From positions 1 through 7,890 of the forward strand of contig SLHZ01000048.1 in the NCBI GenBank assembly GCA_007135895.1: a DNA stretch of 7,890 nucleotides, given 5' to 3'. Numbering within the stretch: position 1 is the stretch's first letter; each line of letters begins with the position of its first letter. This document shows, one piece after another, positions 1 to 5,924 of this stretch. Under the pieces are notes generated by a model. It did not search any database and had not been told where the DNA came from. It worked only from the letters and a program-made list of their open reading frames with translations. The DNA is from Balneolales bacterium. GTDB lineage: Bacteria > Bacteroidota > Rhodothermia > Balneolales > Natronogracilivirgulaceae. The position numbers and the translations under genes are program-made.

Positions 1-519
1 CAAAACGGGTGTATCATGTCGAGCGGCAAGTTTTATAAAGCTGGGCTGAAAGGGTTGCAGTTGATATCTGCGATTAAAACCCTTTCCAATACCCGGTATT
101 CCTTCGGGGTAATATATAACCCTGCCACCCCTGGACAGAATTCGATCAAAGTTGATATATGTTTGATCGATAGCCCCGAAAAGACGCCACCAGTTATCCA
201 GGCCAAAAGGTCTCATCCACCAGTTAAGGGCCAGTTTTGGAGAATAAAGCGGGCGAAACTTGGCATTTTTGCGAAAGTTGCCGCACCGCCAGAGTAACTG
301 GTCTAATACAAAGGAATCATGTGGAAAAGCATTTCCGCTGTGATTTGAAGCAAGTATTACCGGTCCGGTGGTCGGGATGTTCTCATAGCCAATAAGCCGG
401 GCACGAAAATAGTGGTCAATGATTCCGGAAGAAACCTCCTGATAGAAACTTCGCAGGTATTTGAAATCAATGGGATCATCACCAGAGATGACATTTTGAT
501 ATCTGTTGCTTGAGATCAT
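1..519 (-). CDS. Lysophospholipid/glycerol acyltransferase (PlsC-like), 3' end cut by window edge
   Basis: The first 173 residues of this protein are visible; the rest lies beyond position 1. It reads as a membrane-associated acyltransferase of the PlsC/LPLAT superfamily, which moves an acyl group onto a lysophospholipid or similar acceptor. Seen: the catalytic His-Asp block I at residues 59-68 (NHSGNAFPHD, His60 and Asp68), the acceptor-binding block YPEG at 137-140 followed by PGIGKGF, and block IV-like SFIKLAARHDTPV at 160-172. The H-x7-D spacing differs from the textbook H-x4-D of PlsC but is the form I associate with the MGAT-like LPLAT branch. The ATG at 519 is the only sensible start, because an in-frame TAA lies three codons upstream (526-528). 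It begins two bases after the ubiB stop, so it is almost surely co-transcribed with and translationally coupled to ubiB. No strong Shine-Dalgarno is seen. Exact substrate is unknown. Confidence 0.85.
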   Translation of the reverse strand, partial: MISSNRYQNVISGDDPIDFKYLRSFYQEVSSGIIDHYFRARLIGYENIPTTGPVILASNHSGNAFPHDSFVLDQLLWRCGNFRKNAKFRPLYSPKLALNWWMRPFGLDNWWRLFGAIDQTYINFDRILSRGGRVIYYPEGIPGIGKGFNRRYQLQPFQPSFIKLAARHDTPVL

Positions 520-521
520 AA

Positions 522-2183
522 CTATTTATTGAAAAAGGGAATGAGTATCCCGGCCAGGAAAAGCGTGGCCCATAGAGGCCAGGGGCCATTCTGTACAACG
601 GCTACCGTTCCGCCGAGGATGCAAGCCCCGCTGATGATGCTGTAGCGTAGTCCATGAACAGGATCCGAAACAGGAGAGCGGTCGGTTACGGAGTGTTCGA
701 GATAGTTCAGACTGTCTGCCGTTATCCTGGGAAGTCGCAGAAGTGTATCAAAGAGCTCTGGCATTCCACGCCAAAGCTCTTGAATTATGGAAGTCGGATG
801 AAACTGTTTCTGGAAAATCCGAAACACATGTTTTCTGGAAACAACCGGCACATCGATTTTGGGATCCAGCAAATATCCAACCCCTTCATAAGTAATCAGC
901 GCCTTGGTCATGAGTGTCATTTCCACGGGAAAATAGATCCGGTGACGCGCTCCAATAGAAAGTGATAAAACAATCATTTCACCAAGAGAAAAGTCACCGA
1001 TGGAAGAGTGATGAAAAAAACGGCGAAGCATGTCTCCCACAGACCTTGTAAAACCATAAGGATCACCATTTTTCCCAATACTTGCCATGGCAACGAGATT
1101 GCGAGTTGCCCCTTCGATGTTTCCTGAAACCAGTGCGTTGAAATAATGCAGCAGCCTTCTTCTGGTTGTTTCCTCAAAACGCCCCACCATGCCCAGGTCA
1201 ATAAAACCTATTCGATCATCTGAGAGAATCAGCAGATTGCCCGGATGCAAGTCGGCATGAAAAAAGCCATCTTTATAGAGCATGCGGATAATGGCTTCAG
1301 CCCCCCGGTCAATGATTGTTTTTTTTCTTTCACCGGAATAGTTGCTCACAACAGGAGAATCGGGTTTGTGCCCATCCAGAAACTCCATGCAAAGAATACT
1401 ATCAGTACAATATTCGCGATAAATATCCGGAAACTTTATGTAGTCAAGATCACTGAAGTTCGCCTTGAAGATTTCGGCGTTATCGGCTTCGTTGTCAAGG
1501 TCTACCTCCTTGATGGTATAGTTGCAAAACTCCCGGATCAGACGTCTCGGCTGATACTGGGGGATGATCCAGTTCAGGACGATTCCAAGCCATTTAAGCA
1601 GCAAGATATCGGTGATTACCGTATCTCGAATTCCGGGTTTAATAACCTTGAGGACAACAATTCTTCCATCTTTTGTTATGGCTTTATGTGTTTGTGCAAT
1701 GGAAGCCGAGCCCAATGGCTCTTCGATTACAACTTCAAAGATATCTTTGAGCTTACCTCTAAGATTTAATTCGATAATTTTTCTGATGCTCTCAAAAGGA
1801 ACCTGGGGCAACTTGTAGAGCAGGCTCTTTAACTCCTCGGTAATAATCTTTGGGAGGATGTCTTCACGAAGAGCCAGGATCTGTCCGAATTTGATATACG
1901 TTGGTCCAAGCAGCTCAAGGCGTAACCGAAACTGTTTCGGAAAAGGGAGGTTTCGGAGTTCCGGCTTGAGAAAAGGCCATACGACCAGGGCAATGAATCG
2001 TGAGGGCAGCGACCGGATCCCCTTTTTCCGCTCTGGCGATAGGGATGCGACATAGGCTATGATTCCCCCCATTATTAGCCCGATCATGTGACGATGGATT
2101 AGAAAGAGTCTACGGACCACACTGCGGTAGGGAGCCAGGGGATCAAAGTGTGTTCTTCGTTCAAATTTTTCCGGCGCTGCCAT
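522..2183 (-). CDS. ubiB: AarF/UbiB (ABC1/COQ8) family atypical kinase
   Basis: A 553-residue protein of the ABC1/UbiB family. These are protein-kinase-like membrane ATPases needed for ubiquinone or other isoprenoid-lipid metabolism. Seen in order: a hydrophobic segment near residues 33-48; the family's KxGQ motif as KFGQ at 98-101; the alanine-rich loop variant PLGSASIAQTH at 156-166; the ATP lysine in VLKV (Lys179); the family's acidic motif KEVDLDNEADN at 225-235; the catalytic loop HADLHPGN at 309-316; the metal-binding DLG (in place of DFG) at 329-331; and two probable C-terminal membrane helices at about 514-531 and 535-550. Length is normal for UbiB. The start is supported by AGAGGGT six bases or so upstream (2188-2194). 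No other ubiquinone or menaquinone gene is visible, so the symbol marks the family rather than a proven role in ubiquinone synthesis. It is divergent from the gene at 2378, with 194 bases between them, and leads the pair with the acyltransferase. Confidence 0.93.
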   Translation of the reverse strand: MAAPEKFERRTHFDPLAPYRSVVRRLFLIHRHMIGLIMGGIIAYVASLSPERKKGIRSLPSRFIALVVWPFLKPELRNLPFPKQFRLRLELLGPTYIKFGQILALREDILPKIITEELKSLLYKLPQVPFESIRKIIELNLRGKLKDIFEVVIEEPLGSASIAQTHKAITKDGRIVVLKVIKPGIRDTVITDILLLKWLGIVLNWIIPQYQPRRLIREFCNYTIKEVDLDNEADNAEIFKANFSDLDYIKFPDIYREYCTDSILCMEFLDGHKPDSPVVSNYSGERKKTIIDRGAEAIIRMLYKDGFFHADLHPGNLLILSDDRIGFIDLGMVGRFEETTRRRLLHYFNALVSGNIEGATRNLVAMASIGKNGDPYGFTRSVGDMLRRFFHHSSIGDFSLGEMIVLSLSIGARHRIYFPVEMTLMTKALITYEGVGYLLDPKIDVPVVSRKHVFRIFQKQFHPTSIIQELWRGMPELFDTLLRLPRITADSLNYLEHSVTDRSPVSDPVHGLRYSIISGACILGGTVAVVQNGPWPLWATLFLAGILIPFFNK

Positions 2184-2377
2184 TTTTACCCTCTGTAAAA
2201 GAACCTGTTTGGCAATAGGCGATAAGAAGAATCGTTCATTTGTTGGTAGAGATTTGTTTACGGCGGTCGTGACCCGGAATCATAATATCATGACTAAAAT
2301 ATCGGGAGGCGGGAAGAGTTGCAACGACTGCTTTGATTATTAGTGTTTTCATTTGAAATGTCAAGTTGAAAAGAATC

Positions 2378-2908
2378 ATGAAAGAAGAGCAAAACGATAC
2401 CGGAACCAGGTTTTCTCTTTGGCTTGTCCCTGATGCGAAAGCCAACGATGTTTTGCGTGATATTATCCATCGACTGTCACTGGAATACCAATCTCCTTTT
2501 TTTGAGCCTCACATCACCCTTGCAAGCAGCAGCACCCACTCTTATGAAAGCATGGAAGCGATCACAAAGGAGCTTGCCACATCATGGCAGCCCCTTGAGC
2601 TGATGCTCACCGAGGTCACATATACCCCCACTTTCTACCAGTCATTGATGATCCGGGTACCCGCCAAAACAGGGCTGCTCAGCGTTCGAAAAAAGGTTTT
2701 GAAGGGTCTTGGTGTTGATAACGGCCACTGGATACCCCACGTAAGTCTTCTATACAAAGAGCTTGAGGTGGAAGAAAAGAAAAACATCATAAATCGTATT
2801 GGTGACCGATTTGATCTGGCTTTCAAACCCGATAAAGTATACCTTATGAATACTTCCGGTCGGCCCGAAAAATGGAGCCCGATGAAGCTTTTTCCATTAC
2901 CGGTGTAA
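2378..2908 (+). CDS. 2H phosphoesterase, cyclic phosphodiesterase-like
   Basis: A 176-residue single-domain protein with the two HxT/S motifs of the 2H phosphoesterase superfamily: His45-Ile-Thr47 within FEPHITLA and His121-Val-Ser123 within WIPHVSLLY. The opening RFSLWLVPD and the spacing of the motifs resemble the plant/yeast cyclic phosphodiesterase-like family (CPDase), whose members open ADP-ribose 1'',2''-cyclic phosphate; bacterial LigT/ThpR RNA 2',3'-cyclic phosphodiesterases share the same fold and are the main alternative. It is likely cytoplasmic, as no signal peptide or membrane segment is seen. The ATG at 2378 is preferred; a TTG at 2366 in the same frame would add four residues (MKRI) without a better ribosome site. 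It stands alone between the divergent ubiB and the downstream gdhA, 124 bases apart, so context does not show the substrate. Confidence 0.85.
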   Translation: MKEEQNDTGTRFSLWLVPDAKANDVLRDIIHRLSLEYQSPFFEPHITLASSSTHSYESMEAITKELATSWQPLELMLTEVTYTPTFYQSLMIRVPAKTGLLSVRKKVLKGLGVDNGHWIPHVSLLYKELEVEEKKNIINRIGDRFDLAFKPDKVYLMNTSGRPEKWSPMKLFPLPV

Positions 2909-2955
2909 AAGAACACCAGCCGGCCCGAAGAAAGGCGCTGCGCCACCCTGTAAAA

Positions 2956-2986
2956 TTGTAACAAGTGCCAAAAAATTTTCTATAAA
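2956..2986 (+). promoter_or_regulatory. Candidate sigma-70-type promoter for gdhA
   Basis: A TTGTAA (2956-2961) and a TATAAA (2981-2986) sit 19 bases apart in an AT-rich stretch just upstream of glutamate dehydrogenase. The -10 hexamer is close to consensus, while the -35 is moderate and the spacer is two bases longer than ideal. Transcription would start about 40 bases before the gdhA ATG. This is seen by eye only. Confidence 0.35.
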
Positions 2987-3032
2987 TAGGGATTGGTTAC
3001 ATTATTTTCTAAACAACCAAATTATTAATGCT

Positions 3033-4436
3033 ATGGCTGGAAACACTTTTTTCAAGGATGTTAACAAATGTTTTGACCGTGCCGCCACGTACCTTTCGAT
3101 TGAAAAGGGCCTGTTGAGCCAGATCAAGGCCTGTGACAGCACCTATCACGTCACTTTTCCCTTGGTGAGAGATGACGGTAGTGTAGAAGTTATTCATGGG
3201 TGGAGGTCCGCCCACAGTTCACACAAATCACCTACCAAGGGTGGCATCCGTTATGCTGACAATGTGAACGAGGACGAGGTCAACGCACTGGCTGCGCTGA
3301 TGACCTACAAATGCGCGGTAGTGTCCATACCTTTTGGCGGAGCCAAGGGAGGCATCAGGATCAACGGCAAAAACTATTCCGACGGCGAGCTGGAAAGAAT
3401 TACCCGCAGATTTACTTTTGAGCTGATAAAGCGGAACTTTATTGGTCCGGGCATCGATGTTCCCGCGCCAGACTACGGCACCAGCAGCCGTGAAATGGCC
3501 TGGATACTGGATACCTATCGCAGCATGGTCAATACGCTTGACAGCGAGGGCTGTGTAACCGGAAAGCCGATTGCCCAGGGCGGCGTTAGTGGACGGACAG
3601 AAGCCACGGGCAGGGGGGTTTATTTCGGTCTCCGCGAAGTATGCAGGGTAAAGAAAGAGATGGACCGGCTTGGATTGACTACCGGACTTGCGGGCAAGCG
3701 GGTCATTGTCCAGGGTCTGGGAAATGTGGGCTACTACGCGGCGCTTTTTCTGCAGGAAGACGATGCAATAATAACCGGTGTTGCAGAGATGCACGGAGGG
3801 ATTTACGATGAAAAAGGCATCGATGTAAAGAAGCTTCGTGAATACATTGTCGAAACAGGCTCAATCAAGGGCTATCCGGAAGGCCGGTTTGTTGAAGACT
3901 CAAAGTCCATGCTGGAATGGGAGTGTGATATTCTGATACCCGCCGCTCTGGAGGATCAGATAACGACTGAAAACGCACCAAAAATCAAAGCAAAAATCCT
4001 GGGCGAGGCGGCCAATGGTCCGGTACTCGAAGATGCCGATGCCATCTTGCGTAAAATGGACATTCTGGTGATTCCCGATATTTTCATCAACGCCGGAGGT
4101 GTTACCGTTTCCTACTTTGAATGGATAAAGAACTTGTCGCACATACGATTCGGGCGCATGGACCGGCGGTATGAAGAGAATGCCATGAGCCGGTTGCTCC
4201 AGGCGATAGAGGGGTTGACAGGTGCACGTTTCAGCGAGAACGACATTGCCCGCCTGGGTAAGGGTCCGGAAGAGTGGGACTTGGTGGATTCGGGCCTTGA
4301 AGATACCATGGTAATGGCATATGAGCGTCTGCGCGAGACCAGGGATCAGTACAAAACAGACCTCAGAACGGCGGCCTACATCAGCGCTATCGAGAAAGTG
4401 GCTCTTTCCTATCAGCAGCTGGGCATATTCCCATAA
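3033..4436 (+). CDS. gdhA: Glutamate dehydrogenase (Glu/Leu/Phe/Val dehydrogenase family)
   Basis: A 467-residue cytoplasmic enzyme that interconverts glutamate with 2-oxoglutarate plus ammonium using NAD(P). Seen: the substrate-binding lysines Lys69 (TKGGIR) and Lys93 (LMTYKCAVV), the catalytic Lys105 in PFGGAKGGI, the catalytic-site aspartate in DVPAPDYGT (Asp147), the Rossmann motif GLGNVG at 228-233, and NAGGVTVSYFEW at 353-364 with the glutamate-contacting serine (Ser360). The C-terminal part, including HIRFGRMDRRYEE, VDSGLEDTM and DLRTAAYISAIEKV, follows the animal mitochondrial type of the enzyme without its antenna insertion. The acidic Glu252 shortly after the second Rossmann strand suggests, but does not prove, a preference for NAD over NADP. 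The start at 3033 has no clear Shine-Dalgarno; the ATG at 3028 is out of frame. A leucine or phenylalanine dehydrogenase is unlikely, since those are shorter and lack the lysine set. Probably transcribed alone. Confidence 0.95.
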   Translation: MAGNTFFKDVNKCFDRAATYLSIEKGLLSQIKACDSTYHVTFPLVRDDGSVEVIHGWRSAHSSHKSPTKGGIRYADNVNEDEVNALAALMTYKCAVVSIPFGGAKGGIRINGKNYSDGELERITRRFTFELIKRNFIGPGIDVPAPDYGTSSREMAWILDTYRSMVNTLDSEGCVTGKPIAQGGVSGRTEATGRGVYFGLREVCRVKKEMDRLGLTTGLAGKRVIVQGLGNVGYYAALFLQEDDAIITGVAEMHGGIYDEKGIDVKKLREYIVETGSIKGYPEGRFVEDSKSMLEWECDILIPAALEDQITTENAPKIKAKILGEAANGPVLEDADAILRKMDILVIPDIFINAGGVTVSYFEWIKNLSHIRFGRMDRRYEENAMSRLLQAIEGLTGARFSENDIARLGKGPEEWDLVDSGLEDTMVMAYERLRETRDQYKTDLRTAAYISAIEKVALSYQQLGIFP

Positions 4437-4478
4437 CCTGGTGGCACAAGAGCATCCGGATTTACCAGAAATCGAGAA

Positions 4479-4562
4479 ATGCTTACTTTTTCTCTTTTTA
4501 TATTGCCGGTAATGATTGTGTTATCGGCTATTGTGTTGTCTTTATTTAGAAAAGACTCATAG
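4479..4562 (+). CDS. Possible 27-residue single-span membrane peptide
   Basis: A short ATG-to-TAG frame 42 bases after the gdhA stop. It reads MLTFSLFILPVMIVLSAIVL followed by SLFRKDS: one uninterrupted hydrophobic stretch of about 22 residues ending in a short charged tail (Arg-Lys-Asp), the typical layout of a tiny inner-membrane protein with its C-terminus in the cytoplasm. The ribosome site is weak (GAG three to four bases before the ATG). I do not recognise a family. A small hairpin follows the stop at once (4569-4582). T-rich sequence readily yields hydrophobic codons by chance, so coding status is uncertain. The frame is also in phase with the end of gdhA. Confidence 0.35.
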   Translation: MLTFSLFILPVMIVLSAIVLSLFRKDS

Positions 4563-4568
4563 TAAAAG

Positions 4569-4582
4569 AAGCATTTTTGCTT
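4569..4582 (-). terminator. Weak hairpin, possible terminator of the winged-helix gene
   Basis: A perfect five-base stem (AAGCA/TGCTT) with a four-base loop. Read on the minus strand it is followed by CTTTTA, a poor U-tract, and it lies about 90 bases after the winged-helix regulator's stop. On the plus strand it directly follows the small membrane ORF but has no T-run after it. The stem is short and AT-rich, so it is at best a weak terminator. Confidence 0.25.
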
Positions 4583-4672
4583 ATGTAAGAAACGGCTGTT
4601 CTGGAACTGAGCGTTTTGTGCCGGTCATCGTTGTTTTTAGAGTATCGCGGAACGTTTTCGGGCCCTGAGTCC

Positions 4673-4978
4673 TCAGCCGATATAAGGCTCAAGATCCATG
4701 ATATAACGGGCGAAAGAAGACAATCCGGTGTCCGTCACACGATAGCGAGACTCCGGCTTGCCCTCCGTGACCTTTTTTTCCACGGATATGTAGCCGGCGG
4801 CTTCAAGTTTACTGAGGTGTGTGCTCAGGTTGCCATCCGTCGCATTGAGTGCTTTTTTAAGGCTGTTGAAGCTGACATCCTCCGACCGGGTAAGTATAGC
4901 CATCAAGGCAAGGCGGATACGGGAATGGATCAGGGGGTCAATTTTTCGATAATCCAAAGGAAGAATGTCGTTTTCCAT
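4673..4978 (-). CDS. Winged-helix DNA-binding transcriptional regulator (HTH_34/MarR-ArsR-like)
   Basis: A 101-residue one-domain regulator. Seen: helices at about residues 14-30 (DPLIHSRIRLALMAIL), a helix-turn-helix at 34-61 whose recognition helix falls in DGNLSTHLSKLEAAGYI (48-64), and a beta-wing at 66-85 with SRYRVTDTG. This pattern matches the short winged-helix proteins grouped as HTH_34, related to ArsR and MarR. No metal-binding cysteines or ligand domain are present, so it probably acts as a small dimeric repressor whose signal is unknown. The ATG at 4978 is used; a stop lies five codons upstream and no good Shine-Dalgarno is seen. It is divergent from nth across 244 bases, and such regulators often control themselves and a neighbouring membrane protein; none is next to it here except the tentative peptide at 4479. 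Confidence 0.88.
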   Translation of the reverse strand: MENDILPLDYRKIDPLIHSRIRLALMAILTRSEDVSFNSLKKALNATDGNLSTHLSKLEAAGYISVEKKVTEGKPESRYRVTDTGLSSFARYIMDLEPYIG

Positions 4979-5007
4979 AGCAATCGCGGTTCAGTATATC
5001 AGTAAAG

Positions 5008-5037
5008 TTGAAAGATTTGTACTGTTTGATGTATCAT
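5008..5037 (+). promoter_or_regulatory. Candidate promoter with dyad, upstream of nth
   Basis: TTGAAA (5008-5013) and TATCAT (5032-5037) lie 18 bases apart, each one mismatch from the sigma-70 consensus. The -10 is embedded in a small inverted repeat, GATG-TAT-CATC (5028-5038), which could be an operator for the divergent winged-helix regulator. It would drive nth and the Memo gene with a leader of roughly 180 bases. Found by eye; short dyads arise by chance. Confidence 0.35.
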
Positions 5038-5222
5038 CTGATTCTGGACAGAAAAAAGTTGCCATGCCATACTATCGCACTTTATTCCATAAAGAGCAAG
5101 TATCGTGCCGAATAAAATAACCGGAAACTGTTTGCAAATAGATTTTGATACCGGCAAATGTATGCTACATTGTAAAAACAGAAACCCGAAGAAAACAGAA
5201 TCCGGAAAACGGGAATTTAAAA

Positions 5223-5924
5223 TTGAAAATCAATACCAGGAAACCATTACCAGGGAAAACACCTGCTCAGAAAGATCGGGCCGCAAGATTGCTTGAAAGC
5301 CTCTACAGGCATTATCCCCATCCGCACTGTGCCTTGATTTTTACCAACCCATTTGAGCTTTTGGTCGCAACGATACTCAGCGCCCAGTGTACCGATGCGA
5401 GGGTCAACATGGTTACGAAAGATCTGTTCAGAAACTGGCCGACTCCGGCGGAAATGGCGACTGCCCCCTTGCAGGAAATTGAAGAAGTGATTCGCTCTAC
5501 GGGTTTTTTCAGAAACAAAGCGCGTTCTATCAAAGAGTCGGCCGTCAGAATTATCAGTGACTTCAACGGGCGGGTTCCCGAAACCATGGAGGAGCTGCTG
5601 ACACTTAGAGGGGCTGCAAGAAAAACTGCAAATGTCGTTCTCGGAAATGCCTTTGGAAAAAATGAAGGCGTTGTTGTTGATACACATGTGGGCCGACTTT
5701 CACGGCGCTTTGGACTGAGCCGGCACGACAATCCGGTCAAGGTAGAACGTGACCTGATGGCATTATTTGATCGAGAGGAGTGGACCAATCTGTCGCACCT
5801 GCTAATCGCTCATGGTCGAAATGCCTGCAAATCAAGGATGGTTAAGCCCCCGGTTCACCCCATATGCCAGGAGTTTGGAGTTCGTTGTATCTGTACAACT
5901 ATGGAGCGGGAAAATGAAAGCTAA
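5223..5924 (+). CDS. nth: Endonuclease III (DNA glycosylase/AP lyase), variant Fe-S motif
   Basis: A base-excision-repair enzyme that removes oxidised pyrimidines and nicks the DNA by beta-elimination. With the TTG at 5223 the protein has 233 residues (E. coli Nth has 211). Seen: NPFELLVATILSAQCTD at 42-58, the helix-hairpin-helix as LRGAARKTAN at 128-137 with the catalytic lysine (Lys134), and VVDTH with the catalytic aspartate (Asp153). The C-terminal cysteines that normally hold a [4Fe-4S] cluster as C-x6-C-x2-C-x5-C are arranged instead as Cys202, Cys215, Cys222 and Cys224, with a histidine at 212 where the second cysteine would be expected. No in-frame ATG exists upstream of the domain; TTG 5223 has GGGA (5211-5214) at good spacing, while a TTG at 5145 has no ribosome site. 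It overlaps the next gene by 11 bases, implying one transcript. Confidence 0.92.
   Translation: MKINTRKPLPGKTPAQKDRAARLLESLYRHYPHPHCALIFTNPFELLVATILSAQCTDARVNMVTKDLFRNWPTPAEMATAPLQEIEEVIRSTGFFRNKARSIKESAVRIISDFNGRVPETMEELLTLRGAARKTANVVLGNAFGKNEGVVVDTHVGRLSRRFGLSRHDNPVKVERDLMALFDREEWTNLSHLLIAHGRNACKSRMVKPPVHPICQEFGVRCICTTMERENES

Noticed and set aside
16..297. Plus-strand 93-residue open frame
   Set aside because: It is antisense to the acyltransferase, whose frame carries conserved motifs over the same bases.
1245..1769. Plus-strand 174-residue open frame
   Set aside because: Antisense shadow of the kinase domain of the UbiB-family gene; no recognisable content of its own.
2902..2944. Hairpins GGTGT/ACACC and GGCG/CGCC after the phosphoesterase gene
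   Set aside because: Stems of four to five bases without a following T-run; not convincing as terminators.
3228..3794. Minus-strand 188-residue open frame
   Set aside because: Antisense shadow inside glutamate dehydrogenase, covering its catalytic lysine and Rossmann motif.
4437..4562. gdhA frame remains open beyond its TAA (42 codons)
   Set aside because: No conserved readthrough signal, and the enzyme already ends at the normal family position; the openness is probably chance.
5145..5222. Longer N-terminus for Nth from TTG 5145
   Set aside because: No Shine-Dalgarno and it adds 26 residues not expected in the family; TTG 5223 has better spacing to GGGA.
5105..5296. GTG-initiated 63-residue frame upstream of nth
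   Set aside because: Lysine- and asparagine-rich low-information sequence that overlaps the real nth start, with no ribosome site.
5812..5913. Longer N-terminus for the Memo protein
   Set aside because: It would overlap nth by over 100 bases, whereas the ATG at 5914 has a well-placed GGAG.
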